From: an uncultured Acetatifactor sp. | GTDB lineage: Bacteria > Bacillota > Clostridia > Lachnospirales > Lachnospiraceae | Assembly: GCA_949840885.1 (NCBI GenBank) | Contig: CATKYJ010000018.1 | Span: 1-64,000, forward strand | Reading direction: 5' to 3' | DNA length: 64,000 nucleotides | The notes under the pieces: generated by a model | The model's database searches: none | What the model was told of the DNA's origin: nothing | What the model saw: only the letters and a program-made list of their open reading frames with translations | Translations under genes and position numbers: made by a program | Shown here: positions 35,110 to 44,822 of the stretch, in pieces | How the letters are laid out: each line of letters starts with the position of its first letter | How positions within the stretch are numbered: position 1 is the first letter of the stretch

Positions 35110-36855
35110 TTAAATAAATTTGTTTCTTTTTACCATCTGGACAAATTCGTTGTTATTCCTCGTCCTGGCAAACATATCCAAAATCCGGTCCGTTGCCTCA
35201 TCGGACTTCAGTCCGTTCAGAGCCCTGCGCATGATATTGATGGCATCCAGTTCCTCACTGGTCAGAAGCAGATCCTCTCTCCTGGTGCCGGACTTCGCCA
35301 GATCAATGGCCGGGAAGATGCGCTTCTCAGACAGCTTTCTGTCCAGAATCATTTCCATGTTGCCCGTGCTCTTGAACTCCTCATAGATCACATCGTCCAT
35401 CTTGCTGCCCGTATCTACCAGGGCCGTGGCCAGAATGGTCAGGCTGCCGCCTCCACGCATATTCCTGGCTGCGCCGAAGAACCGCTTGGGCATGTGCAGT
35501 GCAGCCGGATCCAGACCTCCGGAAAGGGTACGCCCGCTGGGCGGCACCACCAGGTTGTATGCCCTTGCCAGACGCGTTATGCTGTCCAGCAGAATGACCA
35601 CGTCCTTTTTATGCTCCACCAGACGCTTTGCCCGCTCAATGACCATCTCGGACACCCTCTTGTGGTGCTCCGGCAACTCATCGAAAGTGGAATAGATGAC
35701 TTCCACATTTTTACCGATGATAGCCTCTTTCACGTCCGTCACTTCTTCGGGACGCTCGTCTATCAGCAGTATCAGCATATGCACTTCCGGCGTCGTGCGC
35801 AGAATCGACTTCGCCACCTCTTTTAACAGGGTGGTCTTGCCCGCCTTGGGAGGGGATACGATCATACCGCGCTGTCCCTTGCCGATGGGGCTGACCAGAT
35901 CCATGACCCTCATGGCCACGCTGCTGCCCGGAGTCTCCAGCCGGATGCGCTCATCGGGGAAAATCGGCGTCATGTCCTCGAAAGCCTTGCGCTTGGACGC
36001 CTCCTCAATGGTATATCCGTTGATGGTGCGGATGAACAGCAGTGCGCTGAACTTCTCCTGCTGGGTCTTGATGCGCTTGTTGCCCCGGAGAATGTCCCCT
36101 GTCTTGAGCCCGAAACGGCGTATCTGGCTGGGGGCCACATAGACATCGTTCTCCCCGGGCAGATAATTCTCACAGCGGATAAAGCCGTAGCCGTCCGGCA
36201 TGACCTCCAGGATGCCGCTGGCCTCCTCGCCGCTGTCAAGCTCCTTGGGGTAGGTCTTCTCATCATAAACTTCGTTGGAACGGATCGGACGCGCTGCCGG
36301 GGCCGCTCCCTGGGTAGCTGCAGGAGCCGGTGCATTTGGGGCCGGCTGCTGTGACGGTGCAGGGGCGGGCTGCTGCCCAGCCTGGGGCGCCTCGGATACC
36401 GGGGCCGGCTTCGCTGCCGTCTGGGGCGCAGACGATGCAGAAGCAGGCGCCGGCTTTGATGCCGCTGCCTGGGACGCAGATACCGCAGGTGCCGCCGCTT
36501 TCGGCGGCTCGTCCACTTTCCTGTCTCTCTCTGCCGCTGCAGACTCTGCCTTATAGCTGCTCTCATCCCTCACCGTTTTCTGCGTACGGGCACTGCGCTG
36601 CTGGGAAGAAGCCTGGCGCTTGTTGGTCACAATGTTGCGCTTGCGTGCAGGCTCCGCCGGAGCGCTCTCGCTACTCTCCTGCTCCGCCTCAGGTTTTGGC
36701 GCACTTTCCGCCTCCTGCTTTTTTATTCTCTCATCCTCAGCCAGCATGGCCTCTACCAATTCGGCTTTTTTCATGGAAGATGTACCTTTAAGCCCGCGCA
36801 CTTTCGCGAGTTCTCTTAATTGTACAAGTGCCAATGATTCATACTTTTCTTTCAT
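35110..36855 (-). CDS. rho: Transcription termination factor Rho
   Basis: A hexameric RNA-dependent ATPase. Residues 1-45 form the helix-extension-helix ([12 protein letters not shown]), then comes a low-complexity insert of about 150 residues rich in Ala, Pro, Gln and Ser. The RNA-binding cold-shock fold follows ([14 protein letters not shown]), then the motor: [13 protein letters not shown] (Walker A), [29 protein letters not shown] and RTLSGGLDP. Long disordered inserts between these domains are known in other high-GC or clostridial Rho proteins. GGAGG lies six bases before ATG. The 340-bp upstream gap contains a TATAAT at 36998-37003 without a good -35 box. Confidence 0.97.
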   Translation of the reverse strand: MKEKYESLALVQLRELAKVRGLKGTSSMKKAELVEAMLAEDERIKKQEAESAPKPEAEQESSESAPAEPARKRNIVTNKRQASSQQRSARTQKTVRDESSYKAESAAAERDRKVDEPPKAAAPAVSASQAAASKPAPASASSAPQTAAKPAPVSEAPQAGQQPAPAPSQQPAPNAPAPAATQGAAPAARPIRSNEVYDEKTYPKELDSGEEASGILEVMPDGYGFIRCENYLPGENDVYVAPSQIRRFGLKTGDILRGNKRIKTQQEKFSALLFIRTINGYTIEEASKRKAFEDMTPIFPDERIRLETPGSSVAMRVMDLVSPIGKGQRGMIVSPPKAGKTTLLKEVAKSILRTTPEVHMLILLIDERPEEVTDVKEAIIGKNVEVIYSTFDELPEHHKRVSEMVIERAKRLVEHKKDVVILLDSITRLARAYNLVVPPSGRTLSGGLDPAALHMPKRFFGAARNMRGGGSLTILATALVDTGSKMDDVIYEEFKSTGNMEMILDRKLSEKRIFPAIDLAKSGTRREDLLLTSEELDAINIMRRALNGLKSDEATDRILDMFARTRNNNEFVQMVKRNKFI

Positions 36856-37143
36856 AGATTCCTCCTGATCTTAATTGTCGCAGGACAACAGAAAAATATC
36901 CGATTCATTCTATTGTCATGAATAAGGGGGGCACAGCTTGATTAGACATGGATGTGCAGCCTTGATACGCATGGTCGAACCCATACCTCGTGTTTTTATT
37001 ATAATACACTTTTCCAAAAATAGGAACCCCCAAAATTCATTTATGATGTATATGTCTTAGTTTCGGGTTTTTATGCAAAATATGCATAAAAACGCTTTCG
37101 CGGAACTGGCTGTGAAGAATAACTGGTTTCATCTGAATTTGCT
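36856..37143. other. rho upstream region
   Basis: About 290 bp without a gene. The only promoter-like element is TATTATAAT at 36998-37006 on the minus strand, giving a rho leader near 140 bases. I see no attenuator hairpin. Confidence 0.4.
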
Positions 37144-37168
37144 CAAAAAAAGCACCCTAAGGTGCTTT
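37144..37168 (-). terminator. Terminator near rsgA/rho boundary
   Basis: AAAGCACC (37149-37156) pairs with GGTGCTTT (37161-37168) around a 4-base loop, and TTTTTT follows on the minus strand. It lies 29 bp downstream of the rsgA stop codon. Confidence 0.85.
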
Positions 37169-37196
37169 CGCAGAAGTTCTTTTCAAATTACAGTAG

Positions 37197-38102
37197 TCAG
37201 TATCTTCCCCGCTGCTTCCGGTTCCGCTCCCCCTGCCTGGCTTGAGCCAGTTCCTCGTAGAGCAGACAGTAGTTGTCATACCGCAGCCTGGCTACAGCCC
37301 CCTCCTCCACCGCCGCTTTCACGCCGCAGTCTCTTTCGCCTATATGGGCGCAGCCGCCGAAACGGCAGTATTTCTCGTGCGGCGCGAACTCCGGGTAAAA
37401 GCCCGCCAGTTCCTCTTTTTCCAAGTCAAACAGCCCCAGGGAGCTGAATCCCGGCGTGTCCAGGATATAGGAGTCCTCTCCTATGGCGATCAGTTCCGAA
37501 TGTCTGGTGGTGTGCTTTCCCCTCTCGATCTTTGTGCTGATCTCCCCGGTCTCCATGATCACTGAGGACTGCAGGCAGTTGATGACGGAAGATTTCCCCA
37601 CGCCGCTGGGGCCTGCCACAGCCGTGGTATGCCCTGCAAGCAGATTCTTCAGCTCCTCAATTCCGGTCCCCTCTTTGGCACTGACGGTCAGCGTCCGGCA
37701 GCCGCAGCCGCTGTAGACCTGCAAGTACTTCTCCCCAAGCCCCTCCTCGTCCATATCCGCCTTGTTGAAGCAGATGATGCAGTCCGTCTCCTGCCTGCCC
37801 ATCATGATCAGGAACCGATCCAGAAGATTGAAATTGGGCTGCGGCTTCACAATGGCGAAAATTACCAGCGCCTGATCCACATTTGCCACGGCAGGGCGTA
37901 TCAACTCGCTGTCCCGGGGCGCAAGTTCGCTGATATTGCCAAGCGCCCCTGCCTCGTCCAGCACGTCCATCTCCACCCTGTCCCCCACCAGAGGCTTTCG
38001 ATTGTCTTTTCGGAACACGCCTTTCGCCTTGCACTCATATACTTTGTCGCCGCAGCGTACATAATAGAACCCGGCGATTCCCTTGATGATTCTTCCCCTC
38101 AT
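37197..38102 (-). CDS. rsgA: Ribosome small subunit-dependent GTPase RsgA
   Basis: A circularly permuted GTPase that checks late 30S maturation. An OB fold (IIKGIAGFYYVRCGDKVYECKA) precedes the G domain, whose order is permuted: NKADMD (G4) comes before GPSGVGKSSVINCL (G1) and DTPGFSSLGL (G3). The C-terminal zinc site is C-RFGGCAHIGERDC. The gene lies 12 bp after prkC, the same order as in Bacillus (prpC-prkC-rsgA). Confidence 0.96.
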   Translation of the reverse strand: MRGRIIKGIAGFYYVRCGDKVYECKAKGVFRKDNRKPLVGDRVEMDVLDEAGALGNISELAPRDSELIRPAVANVDQALVIFAIVKPQPNFNLLDRFLIMMGRQETDCIICFNKADMDEEGLGEKYLQVYSGCGCRTLTVSAKEGTGIEELKNLLAGHTTAVAGPSGVGKSSVINCLQSSVIMETGEISTKIERGKHTTRHSELIAIGEDSYILDTPGFSSLGLFDLEKEELAGFYPEFAPHEKYCRFGGCAHIGERDCGVKAAVEEGAVARLRYDNYCLLYEELAQARQGERNRKQRGRY

Positions 38103-38114
38103 AGCCCTCTTCCG

Positions 38115-40256
38115 CTACTCTTCCACAAATTCTATTCTTCTGGTAAAGCTTTTCTCTTCCGTGGTAGGCTCCGGCGTGGTGGTCTCTCCCGTCTCCGGAT
38201 CCGTGACGGGTTCTCCCTGTATGGTCACGGTGTAAGTCATGGTGATTGTGCCTCCCTGGGCGGTGAGCCCGTAATAGTTCGCAGCCTGGGGGAAGCTGGC
38301 AGTCCTTGTCTCCAAAAGCGTCTGTCCGTCATCCGTCACCAGCTTGATGGAAACCTCCGTGCCGGCCGCGTAGTCCGGCGCCTCTTCGTAAGAGGGCGCA
38401 AGGATACTGGCATTGCATTTATAGGTGCTGGCCTTTGGCCCTTTGCTCACCTTGATCTCTATGGAAGTGCCCGGATCCACATAGGAACCCTTGGAATAGC
38501 TCTGATAAAAAATCTTGCCCTCCGCCTGTTCATCGCTGTTCTCATAGATCACGTTCCCTATCTGCAGCCCAGCCTCCTGGGCCTCCACCCTGCCTTCCTC
38601 CTCCGACAGCCCTAACAGATGCGGCACCCGTACTTTCTCCTTGCCCTGGCTGACGATGACTGTAATGTTTGTGCCTTTTGCCACTTTTGTTTCGGCGGCA
38701 GGCACCTGAGAGATGATCTTCCCCTGCTCCACATCGTTGGATGACGCCTCCTCCCTGGTTACGGAGAATCCGGCTTCTGCCAGCTTATCTCTGCCCTCCT
38801 CAAAGGAAAGGCCTGTGACCGGAGGTACCTGGACGCCCTGGGTTCCTGCGCTTGCGGTCAGCTTTACCTTGCTTCCCACCTCAATGTCCGCACCGGCCTC
38901 TGCGTCCGCACTGATCACTTTCCCCATCTCCACTTCGTCCGATTCCTCGTATACCACCTCGGAATCTATCCCTAAATCTCTCAGTTCGTTTCGTGCTTCC
39001 TCCACGCCCTTTCCTTTCACCACGGGCATCTTCACATATTTTTTCTCAGGTGTGGGCGTTGGCGTGGGCGTCTCCTCCTCGGAGGTGATCAGGGGACTGC
39101 TGCCGGACTCCCTGTCCGTGTCCCGATCCCTGTCTCCGAAGACTTTCACTGCCAGTACCACTACGATCACGCAGATGACCACGCCCGCAAGCAGCGCCAG
39201 AAATGTAGTTACGCTTTCCATCTTGGGATTATAGTCATAATCATCCTCGTCCTCCGGCTCCTCCTCGTCCTCATAGACAGGCTCTGCCTCGGCCCTTAGG
39301 CGCATGGACTGTTCCCTCTCCTCATACTCATAGCGGTCATGGTAGGCTGTCCTGCGCTTGATCTGCGCCCTCTCGCTGTCCGTAATAGGCCTGGTGCCCG
39401 CCTCCATGTCCAGGTCGTTTGAAACAATGGCCTCCTCCGGATTCATCAGGGACTGCTTTAAGTCCGCTATCACTTCCTGCATGCTCTGGTATCTGCGGTC
39501 CGGGGACTTCTGGCAGCACTTCATCACAATCCCCTCCACGCTGGTGGGAATCTCGGGGACGAACTCCTTGGGCGAGGGCAGTTCCTCCTGAATGTGCTTA
39601 ATGGCAATGGCCACCGTAGTCTCCCCGTTAAAGGGCACTCTTCCGGTGAGCATCTCAAATATGGTGATCCCTAAGGAATAAATATCGCTCTTCTCATCGC
39701 TGTAGCCTCCCCTGGCCTGCTCCGGCGATGTATAATGGACAGAACCCATCACATTGGAGGTGATGGTATTGCTGGTGGCGGCCTTTGCGATGCCGAAATC
39801 CGTCACTTTCACCTTTCCGTCCTTGGAAATCATGATATTCTGGGGTTTGATGTCCCTGTGGATGATATGGTTGTTGTGGGCGGCCTCAATGCCCATGCTG
39901 ACCTGGATGGCAATGCTGACTGCCTCCTTGAAAGAAAGCCTGGCCTTTTTTTCGATATATTTCTTAAGGGTAATGCCCTCCACAAGCTCCATGACGATAT
40001 AGTAGATGCCGTCCTCCTCGCCTACGTCGTACACATTTACGATATTGGGATGCATCAGTCCGGCAGCCGCCTGGGCTTCTGTACGGAATTTCGATACAAA
40101 ATTGGCGTTCTCGCTGAATTCCTGCTTCAGGACCTTGATGGCCACAAAACGGTTCAGCTTATGGCATTTTGCCTTATAGACATCCGACATGCCACCCGTA
40201 CCGATCTTCTCCAGTATCTCATAACGGTCTCCTATCATCATTCCAATCTTTACCAT
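38115..40256 (-). CDS. prkC: Membrane Ser/Thr kinase with PASTA domains
   Basis: A Hanks-type kinase that senses muropeptides or lipid II and controls growth, division and germination. The cytoplasmic kinase has GTGGMSDVYKAK, VAIKVLK, HRDIKPQNIM and TDFGIAKA. An acidic juxtamembrane linker, one membrane helix (LALLAGVVICVIVVVLAVKVFG, split here for clarity: LALLAGVV then ICVIVVVLAV) and three PASTA repeats follow (VKMPVVKGKGV, VQVPPVTGLSFEEG, VRVPHLLGLSEEEG). The end is a non-PASTA domain of about 110 residues. ATG 40256 has GGAG upstream; the frame is open 50 codons more. It lies 49 bp after the phosphatase gene. Confidence 0.94.
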   Translation of the reverse strand: MVKIGMMIGDRYEILEKIGTGGMSDVYKAKCHKLNRFVAIKVLKQEFSENANFVSKFRTEAQAAAGLMHPNIVNVYDVGEEDGIYYIVMELVEGITLKKYIEKKARLSFKEAVSIAIQVSMGIEAAHNNHIIHRDIKPQNIMISKDGKVKVTDFGIAKAATSNTITSNVMGSVHYTSPEQARGGYSDEKSDIYSLGITIFEMLTGRVPFNGETTVAIAIKHIQEELPSPKEFVPEIPTSVEGIVMKCCQKSPDRRYQSMQEVIADLKQSLMNPEEAIVSNDLDMEAGTRPITDSERAQIKRRTAYHDRYEYEEREQSMRLRAEAEPVYEDEEEPEDEDDYDYNPKMESVTTFLALLAGVVICVIVVVLAVKVFGDRDRDTDRESGSSPLITSEEETPTPTPTPEKKYVKMPVVKGKGVEEARNELRDLGIDSEVVYEESDEVEMGKVISADAEAGADIEVGSKVKLTASAGTQGVQVPPVTGLSFEEGRDKLAEAGFSVTREEASSNDVEQGKIISQVPAAETKVAKGTNITVIVSQGKEKVRVPHLLGLSEEEGRVEAQEAGLQIGNVIYENSDEQAEGKIFYQSYSKGSYVDPGTSIEIKVSKGPKASTYKCNASILAPSYEEAPDYAAGTEVSIKLVTDDGQTLLETRTASFPQAANYYGLTAQGGTITMTYTVTIQGEPVTDPETGETTTPEPTTEEKSFTRRIEFVEE

Positions 40257-40305
40257 ATATGTTCTCCAATCTATATAATCGGCGATCCAATCCTGTTTTC
40301 CCGCA

Positions 40306-41031
40306 TTACCCCTCAATGAGGACCACGCTGATGTTGTCCTTGCCGCCGTTTTCATTGGCAGCGTCCACCAGCGCCTGCGCCCTCTCCACAATGTCCCGGG
40401 CTCCATTCATGATCATCCGTATCTCTTCGTCCTCCAGCATATTGGTCAGCCCGTCCGTGCACATGAGAACAGTGTCTCCCTCTTCCAGGCTCACGGAAAA
40501 GAAATCCACCCTCACAGTATCCTCGGCTCCCACTGCTCTGGTAATGATATTTTTATCCGGATGGCTCCGGGCTTCCTCCCTGCCGATTCCGCCCCGCAGC
40601 ACCATTTCCTCCACCCAGGAATGATCCCTGGTAATCTGGCGTATGTTTTTGGAGCTTACCACATACAGCCTGCTGTCCCCCACATTGGCAACGGACAGGC
40701 GCTTTCCCTGGCAGGTGGCCGCCACCACTGTAGTCCCCATGCCGGCCAGCAAAGGGGAGACAGTGGAGAGCTTGCGTATTCGCGCGTTGGCAGACTGGAT
40801 CGCCTCGTCAAAAATGCGCGCCGGATCCGTCTGCGGCGAATCCGCTATTGTCTCCACAATGGTCTCAACCGTGACCTTGGACGCGTATTCCCCGGCGTTA
40901 TGGCCCCCCATGCCGTCCGCCACCAGAAACAGATTGGGCAGATGCCCGATTGATTTCTCTGACGAATACACATAATCCTGATTCATTTTCCTCTTTCTGC
41001 CGATATCCGTTACGGAAAATGTCTTTAGCAC
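40306..41031 (-). CDS. prpC: PP2C-type Ser/Thr phosphatase PrpC/Stp
   Basis: A metal-dependent phosphatase that reverses PrkC phosphorylation. TDIGRKRKMNQDYVY, VADGMGGHNAGEYAS (metal-binding DG), NVGDSRLYVV, LMCTDGLTNML and NGGKDNISVVLI are the family motifs. GTG at 41031 is chosen because TTGGAGGAAACAAAGC precedes it; an ATG eight codons upstream would put this site inside the gene. It pairs with prkC downstream and rlmN upstream, the standard Firmicutes order. Confidence 0.95.
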   Translation of the reverse strand: MLKTFSVTDIGRKRKMNQDYVYSSEKSIGHLPNLFLVADGMGGHNAGEYASKVTVETIVETIADSPQTDPARIFDEAIQSANARIRKLSTVSPLLAGMGTTVVAATCQGKRLSVANVGDSRLYVVSSKNIRQITRDHSWVEEMVLRGGIGREEARSHPDKNIITRAVGAEDTVRVDFFSVSLEEGDTVLMCTDGLTNMLEDEEIRMIMNGARDIVERAQALVDAANENGGKDNISVVLIEG

Positions 41032-41092
41032 GCTTTGTTTCCTCCAATACCCCATTCTTTTGGTCTAACGCACTTATTTATACAAACGATCA

Positions 41093-42175
41093 CTAAAAGC
41101 TGCACTCGTGAGCATTCCGGTGATGCTGGTCGGATATATGTCTGTGACGCAGCTGCCCGCAGGCTCCGTCAATATCCCGGCCCATTTCTCTTCTAATACT
41201 ACCATTAATTTTGTTTTTTTCAAGTATATTTTGAAATGCCCTGATTCCGGCCCCGTCCGGCCTGGCGAATCCGTGCTCTTTCACCGGGTTAACGGGAATC
41301 AGGTTCACATGGCAGTGCAGGGGCCTTGCCAGACGGCAGAGAAGCTGCGCATCCTGTTCGGAATCGTTCACGCCTCTGACCAGGCTGTATTCCAGGGTAA
41401 TCCGCCTGCCTGTCTCCTCAAAATAGTAGGAGCACGCCTCCATCAGCTCCCGGATGGAATAGCGCTTTGCTATGGGCATCAAATCCTGCCGCTTCTCGTC
41501 CGTGGCGGCATGGAGGGACAGGGCCAATGTGATCTGCAGCTTCTCCCGGGCCAGCCGCCTCATCTGGGGCACCAGGCCGCAGGTAGACACTGTCACGTTC
41601 CTCTGGCTGATGTGAAGTCCGTCCCCGTCCGTAAGGATTCGGATAAACGTCAATAGATTATCGTAATTATCAAGTGGTTCCCCCGTTCCCATAACCACTA
41701 CATTGCTGACCCGTTCCCCTGTCAGCAGCGTAATGGCATAGATTTGATCCAGCATCTCCCCAGGCGTGAGGTTCCGTACAAGCCCCGCTATCCCGGAGGC
41801 ACAGAAACTGCAGTTCATCCTGCAGCCCACCTGGGAGGAGATGCAGACGCTGTTGCCATGCTTATACTGCATCCAAACGCTCTCTACCAGGTTCCCGTCC
41901 GAAAGTTCGAAGAGGAATTTCTTCGTGCCGTCGATCTTGGACTCCTGCACCCGCACTGCCTGCAGCGCCGTGTAGGTAAAGCGCTGTCCGCACTCCTTGC
42001 GCAGATCCTTGGAAAGGTTGGTCATCTCCCCGAATCCTCTGGCCAGCTTCACATGCATCCACTCGTACATCTGTTTGGCACGGAACGTTTTTTCCCCCAT
42101 GGAGGCCAGTTCTGCCTCAAGCTCCGGCAGCGTCAGGGATTTGATATCCACTCTCTTTCTGATTCCTTTGTCCAT
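41093..42175 (-). CDS. rlmN: Dual-specificity RNA methyltransferase RlmN
   Basis: A radical SAM enzyme that methylates C2 of A2503 in 23S rRNA and A37 in some tRNAs. The cluster motif is CRMNCSFCASG; SSQVG, VVMGTGEPLDN, SLHAATDEKR and the C-terminal catalytic cysteine region REMGRDIDGACGQLR are present. The last 16 or so residues (HRHISDQHHRNAHECSF) are unusual. AAAAGGAAAAGGG lies upstream of ATG. A dispersed repeat (42208-42359) sits between this gene and rsmB. Confidence 0.96.
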   Translation of the reverse strand: MDKGIRKRVDIKSLTLPELEAELASMGEKTFRAKQMYEWMHVKLARGFGEMTNLSKDLRKECGQRFTYTALQAVRVQESKIDGTKKFLFELSDGNLVESVWMQYKHGNSVCISSQVGCRMNCSFCASGIAGLVRNLTPGEMLDQIYAITLLTGERVSNVVVMGTGEPLDNYDNLLTFIRILTDGDGLHISQRNVTVSTCGLVPQMRRLAREKLQITLALSLHAATDEKRQDLMPIAKRYSIRELMEACSYYFEETGRRITLEYSLVRGVNDSEQDAQLLCRLARPLHCHVNLIPVNPVKEHGFARPDGAGIRAFQNILEKNKINGSIRREMGRDIDGACGQLRHRHISDQHHRNAHECSF

Positions 42176-42207
42176 TATTGTACCCTTTTCCTTTTTGTTT
42201 CTTCCTC

Positions 42208-42359
42208 TTTATTCCCGCGAGCAATGAGTCAAGTGGGCATGCTTGCATGCACATTTGACGAATGCCGCGAGGGTCAAATACCAAAGTGTCCGAAGGACAC
42301 TTTCTGCTCTGCAGCGCTGCAAGATTGATACCCCGTTGCTTGCAGCGGGGTCTTTGATT
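42208..42359. repeat. Dispersed intergenic repeat, copy B
   Basis: 152 bp, the inverted counterpart of 5701-5834. Relative to copy A it carries a 21-base block in place of 3 bases; the block is itself a hairpin, AAAGTGTCC/GGACACTTT with a 3-base loop. The rest is nearly identical. The DNA up to 42480 has more self-similar structure (AGACGG/CCGTCT hairpin and two related TTTTTC-GGAAAAT segments, each with GCCTG or CAGG nearby) and may belong to a longer form of the element. Confidence 0.85.
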
Positions 42360-42481
42360 TCTTCCCCTTATGACTATTTTTCGGAAAATATGCCTGGTGT
42401 GTGCGAAACTTTCCGGAACTAGACGGTGAAAAAGCCGTCTCTCCTGAAAGCCCATCAGGCACTTTTTCCGGAAAATGTCCA

Positions 42482-43903
42482 TCAGGCGTCATGACTCTTC
42501 CGAAACCTGGCGATAAAGAAGCCATCTGCCTCTAAAAAGCCCGGCAGAAGCTGGATGCAGGCCGCCTCCTGCGCCTCTGTAAGAGGCACTGCAGGCTCTA
42601 TTTTGCCGTCTTTCATCTGCATCGCCACCCGCCGCTTCCCCTCAAGCACACTCTCCGGAAGAACGCCCTCCAAAGATACCGGCTCCAGGCCCAGCTCCTC
42701 TGTCAAAAAACGCACCATGGCCTGATTCTCCCCGCTGTGGATGGTGCAGGTGCTGTAGAGAAGCGTGCCGCCCGGCTTTGCATATGAGATGCTGGCCTTT
42801 ACGATCTGCCTTTGCAGCGCCTGCAGGCTTTCCAGGTTCTCCGGCTTTACCCGGTATTTGATGTCCCGCTTCCTGCCCATGACCCCAAGCCCTGAACAGG
42901 GCACATCCAGCAGGACCACGTCCGCTTTCCCCAGAAGCCTTTCATCCGTACATGTGCCGTCAAACAGCTCTGTCTGTATATTGCAGACTTTCATGCGCCG
43001 GGCGTTCTCCTCTATCCTGGCAAGCTTCTCCCGGGACAGGTCTCTGGCCAGAACCCTGCCCTCTCCCGCTTTCTCCGCAGCCAGAAGGCTCTTTCCCCCG
43101 GGGGCGGCACAGACATCTATGATGAAATCTCCCGGAGCGATTCCCGCCGCTTCCACTGCCAGGGCAGAGCTGACGTCCTGTATCGTGCACATGCCATCCC
43201 GAAATTCCGGCAGTGTCTCCGCCCCTTCCAAATGCTCTGCCAGGTACACATAGGGCAGGCAGGAACTTTGCTCCACCTCCATGCCCGCTTCCCGCATCCG
43301 GGCACATGCCCCTTTCCGCTCCGCCTCTGACACGCCCAGGGCGAAACGCAGCGAAACCGGATGGTTCGCCAGCAGCCCGCCCAAAATCTCCCTGGTGATT
43401 TCCCTGCCGTATTCTTTCTGCCAAAGCTCCACCAGCCATCTGGGCATAGAATATTTCACGGAATCGTAAAAAAAAGGATCTGTCTTTTCGTCCGGCAGGG
43501 GAAGATTTTCCTTATTTCTGGAGATGGCCCGCAGCACCCCGTTCACAAAGCCTTTCAGCTTCCCGAAGCCCCGCTTTGCTGCCAGCTTGCAGGCCTCGTT
43601 GCACACGGCGCTGTCCGGCACGGCATCCATATAGAGAAGCTGATAGACACTCATGCGCATGAGGCAGCGTATCAAAGGCCGCATCTTGCCAACGGGCAGA
43701 TCGGAATAGTGGTTCAGATAATAGTCCAGTTCCAGTCCCCGCTCCAAAGTCCCCTCTGCCAGACGCTTGACGAAAGCCTTGTCCCGGCCCTCCAGGTAAT
43801 CATATTTGTCCAATACCGCTTTGATGAGCCTGTGGGAATAATCCTCCTCCCGCTCCAGGGAAAGCAGAATATCCAGCGCAAGCTCCCGCATGTTCACGCC
43901 CAC
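42482..43903 (-). CDS. rsmB: 16S rRNA (cytosine-967-C5) methyltransferase RsmB
   Basis: An SAM-dependent enzyme methylating C967 of 16S rRNA. The N-terminal NusB-like domain (LALDILLSLEREEDYSHRLI) precedes the Rossmann fold: DVCAAPGGKSLLAAEK, the catalytic LLDVPCSGLGVMGRKRDIK and the second cysteine in LLYSTCTIHSGENQ. The C-terminus SADGFF-like appears as EADGFFIARFRK. GTG 43903 fits the GGAGGAGAG site; ATG 43891 is an alternative. It starts three bases after the metallopeptidase gene, suggesting one operon. Confidence 0.95.
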   Translation of the reverse strand: MGVNMRELALDILLSLEREEDYSHRLIKAVLDKYDYLEGRDKAFVKRLAEGTLERGLELDYYLNHYSDLPVGKMRPLIRCLMRMSVYQLLYMDAVPDSAVCNEACKLAAKRGFGKLKGFVNGVLRAISRNKENLPLPDEKTDPFFYDSVKYSMPRWLVELWQKEYGREITREILGGLLANHPVSLRFALGVSEAERKGACARMREAGMEVEQSSCLPYVYLAEHLEGAETLPEFRDGMCTIQDVSSALAVEAAGIAPGDFIIDVCAAPGGKSLLAAEKAGEGRVLARDLSREKLARIEENARRMKVCNIQTELFDGTCTDERLLGKADVVLLDVPCSGLGVMGRKRDIKYRVKPENLESLQALQRQIVKASISYAKPGGTLLYSTCTIHSGENQAMVRFLTEELGLEPVSLEGVLPESVLEGKRRVAMQMKDGKIEPAVPLTEAQEAACIQLLPGFLEADGFFIARFRKSHDA

Positions 43904-43905
43904 TA

Positions 43906-44598
43906 TCAGTCTCTCCTCCTGTTGTTGCCGCCAAAGAGCAGCACCAGACGCAATAGCTGCAGCCCGGCCGAAGCCGTTGCCGCCACATAGGTCATGGCCG
44001 CTGCAGTGAGCACCTTTTTACAGCCCTTTGTCTCCTCTGCGCCAAGCAGGCCGTACTGCTGCACCTTTGCCACTGCCCTGGCGGAAGCGTTGAACTCCAC
44101 CGGCAGTGTCACCAGCTGAAACAGAACTGCCGTGGCGAACGCCCAGATGCCGATCTGGATCAGGGTCTGGTTCCAGCTTAGGATCACTCCCAGCAGAATC
44201 AAAGGCATCCCCAGCCTGCTGCCGATGTTCACCACCGGCACCAAGGCAGTTCTGATGTTCAGCGGCGCGTAGCCCTTTGCGTGCTGGATGGCATGGCCGC
44301 ACTCATGGGCTGCCACCCCTACCGCTGTCACGGAAGCGTAGTTATAGTTGCTTGAAGACAGGCGCACCGTATTGGTGCGGGGATCGTAGTGATCCCCGCT
44401 GTCCGAGGGCAGGCATTCGATCTGCACATTGTACAGCCCCTCGTTGTTCAGAATCTGCCTGGCAGCCTCTGCCCCTGTCATGTTTCTGGCATTGCGCACT
44501 TTGCTGTATTTGTTCATGGCACTGTTTACCATGGCGCTGGCCCCCATGCAGAGCAGCATGCCGATGATTACCAAAAGATACGTTGAATCCCAATACAT
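43906..44598 (-). CDS. Membrane zinc metallopeptidase (YugP type)
   Basis: A 230-residue membrane protein of the neutral zinc metallopeptidase family (YugP). The HExxH site is AAHECGHAIQH, flanked by four hydrophobic segments. YDPRTNTVRLSS and VEFNASARA are also typical. Targets are unknown. AGGAGG precedes ATG. Position between fmt and rsmB is common in clostridia. Confidence 0.9.
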   Translation of the reverse strand: MYWDSTYLLVIIGMLLCMGASAMVNSAMNKYSKVRNARNMTGAEAARQILNNEGLYNVQIECLPSDSGDHYDPRTNTVRLSSSNYNYASVTAVGVAAHECGHAIQHAKGYAPLNIRTALVPVVNIGSRLGMPLILLGVILSWNQTLIQIGIWAFATAVLFQLVTLPVEFNASARAVAKVQQYGLLGAEETKGCKKVLTAAAMTYVAATASAGLQLLRLVLLFGGNNRRRD

Positions 44599-44822
44599 AG
44601 CTTTCCTCCTGTTCTGACTCCGCTTGCAGGAGCCTTTTGCAAATCGCTGTCTTTTTCGTTGACGGATGCATCCGCAGCGGATAAATGCACCTGCACATAA
44701 CGCAAGCGGATGCGCCCTGCTGACAGATATGTCTTCCTCAAACAGTTCCGGCTGCCTCGGGCGGATGGGTTTTCCACGGTAAATGTGCTTTCCGCCTTAT
44801 GCGCTACAATGTCCCGCGGCCC
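44599..44822. other. Gap between metallopeptidase gene and fmt
   Basis: No gene. It contains the perfect palindrome CGGATGCATCCG near 44662 and GCGGATGCG 36 bases on, which could pair with GCATCCGC. No promoter could be assigned. Confidence 0.35.

Noticed and set aside
42117..42482. Open frame of 121 codons through copy B
   Set aside because: It reads across the repeat and the rlmN start; similar short frames appear in copy A, so they reflect the repeat and not a gene.
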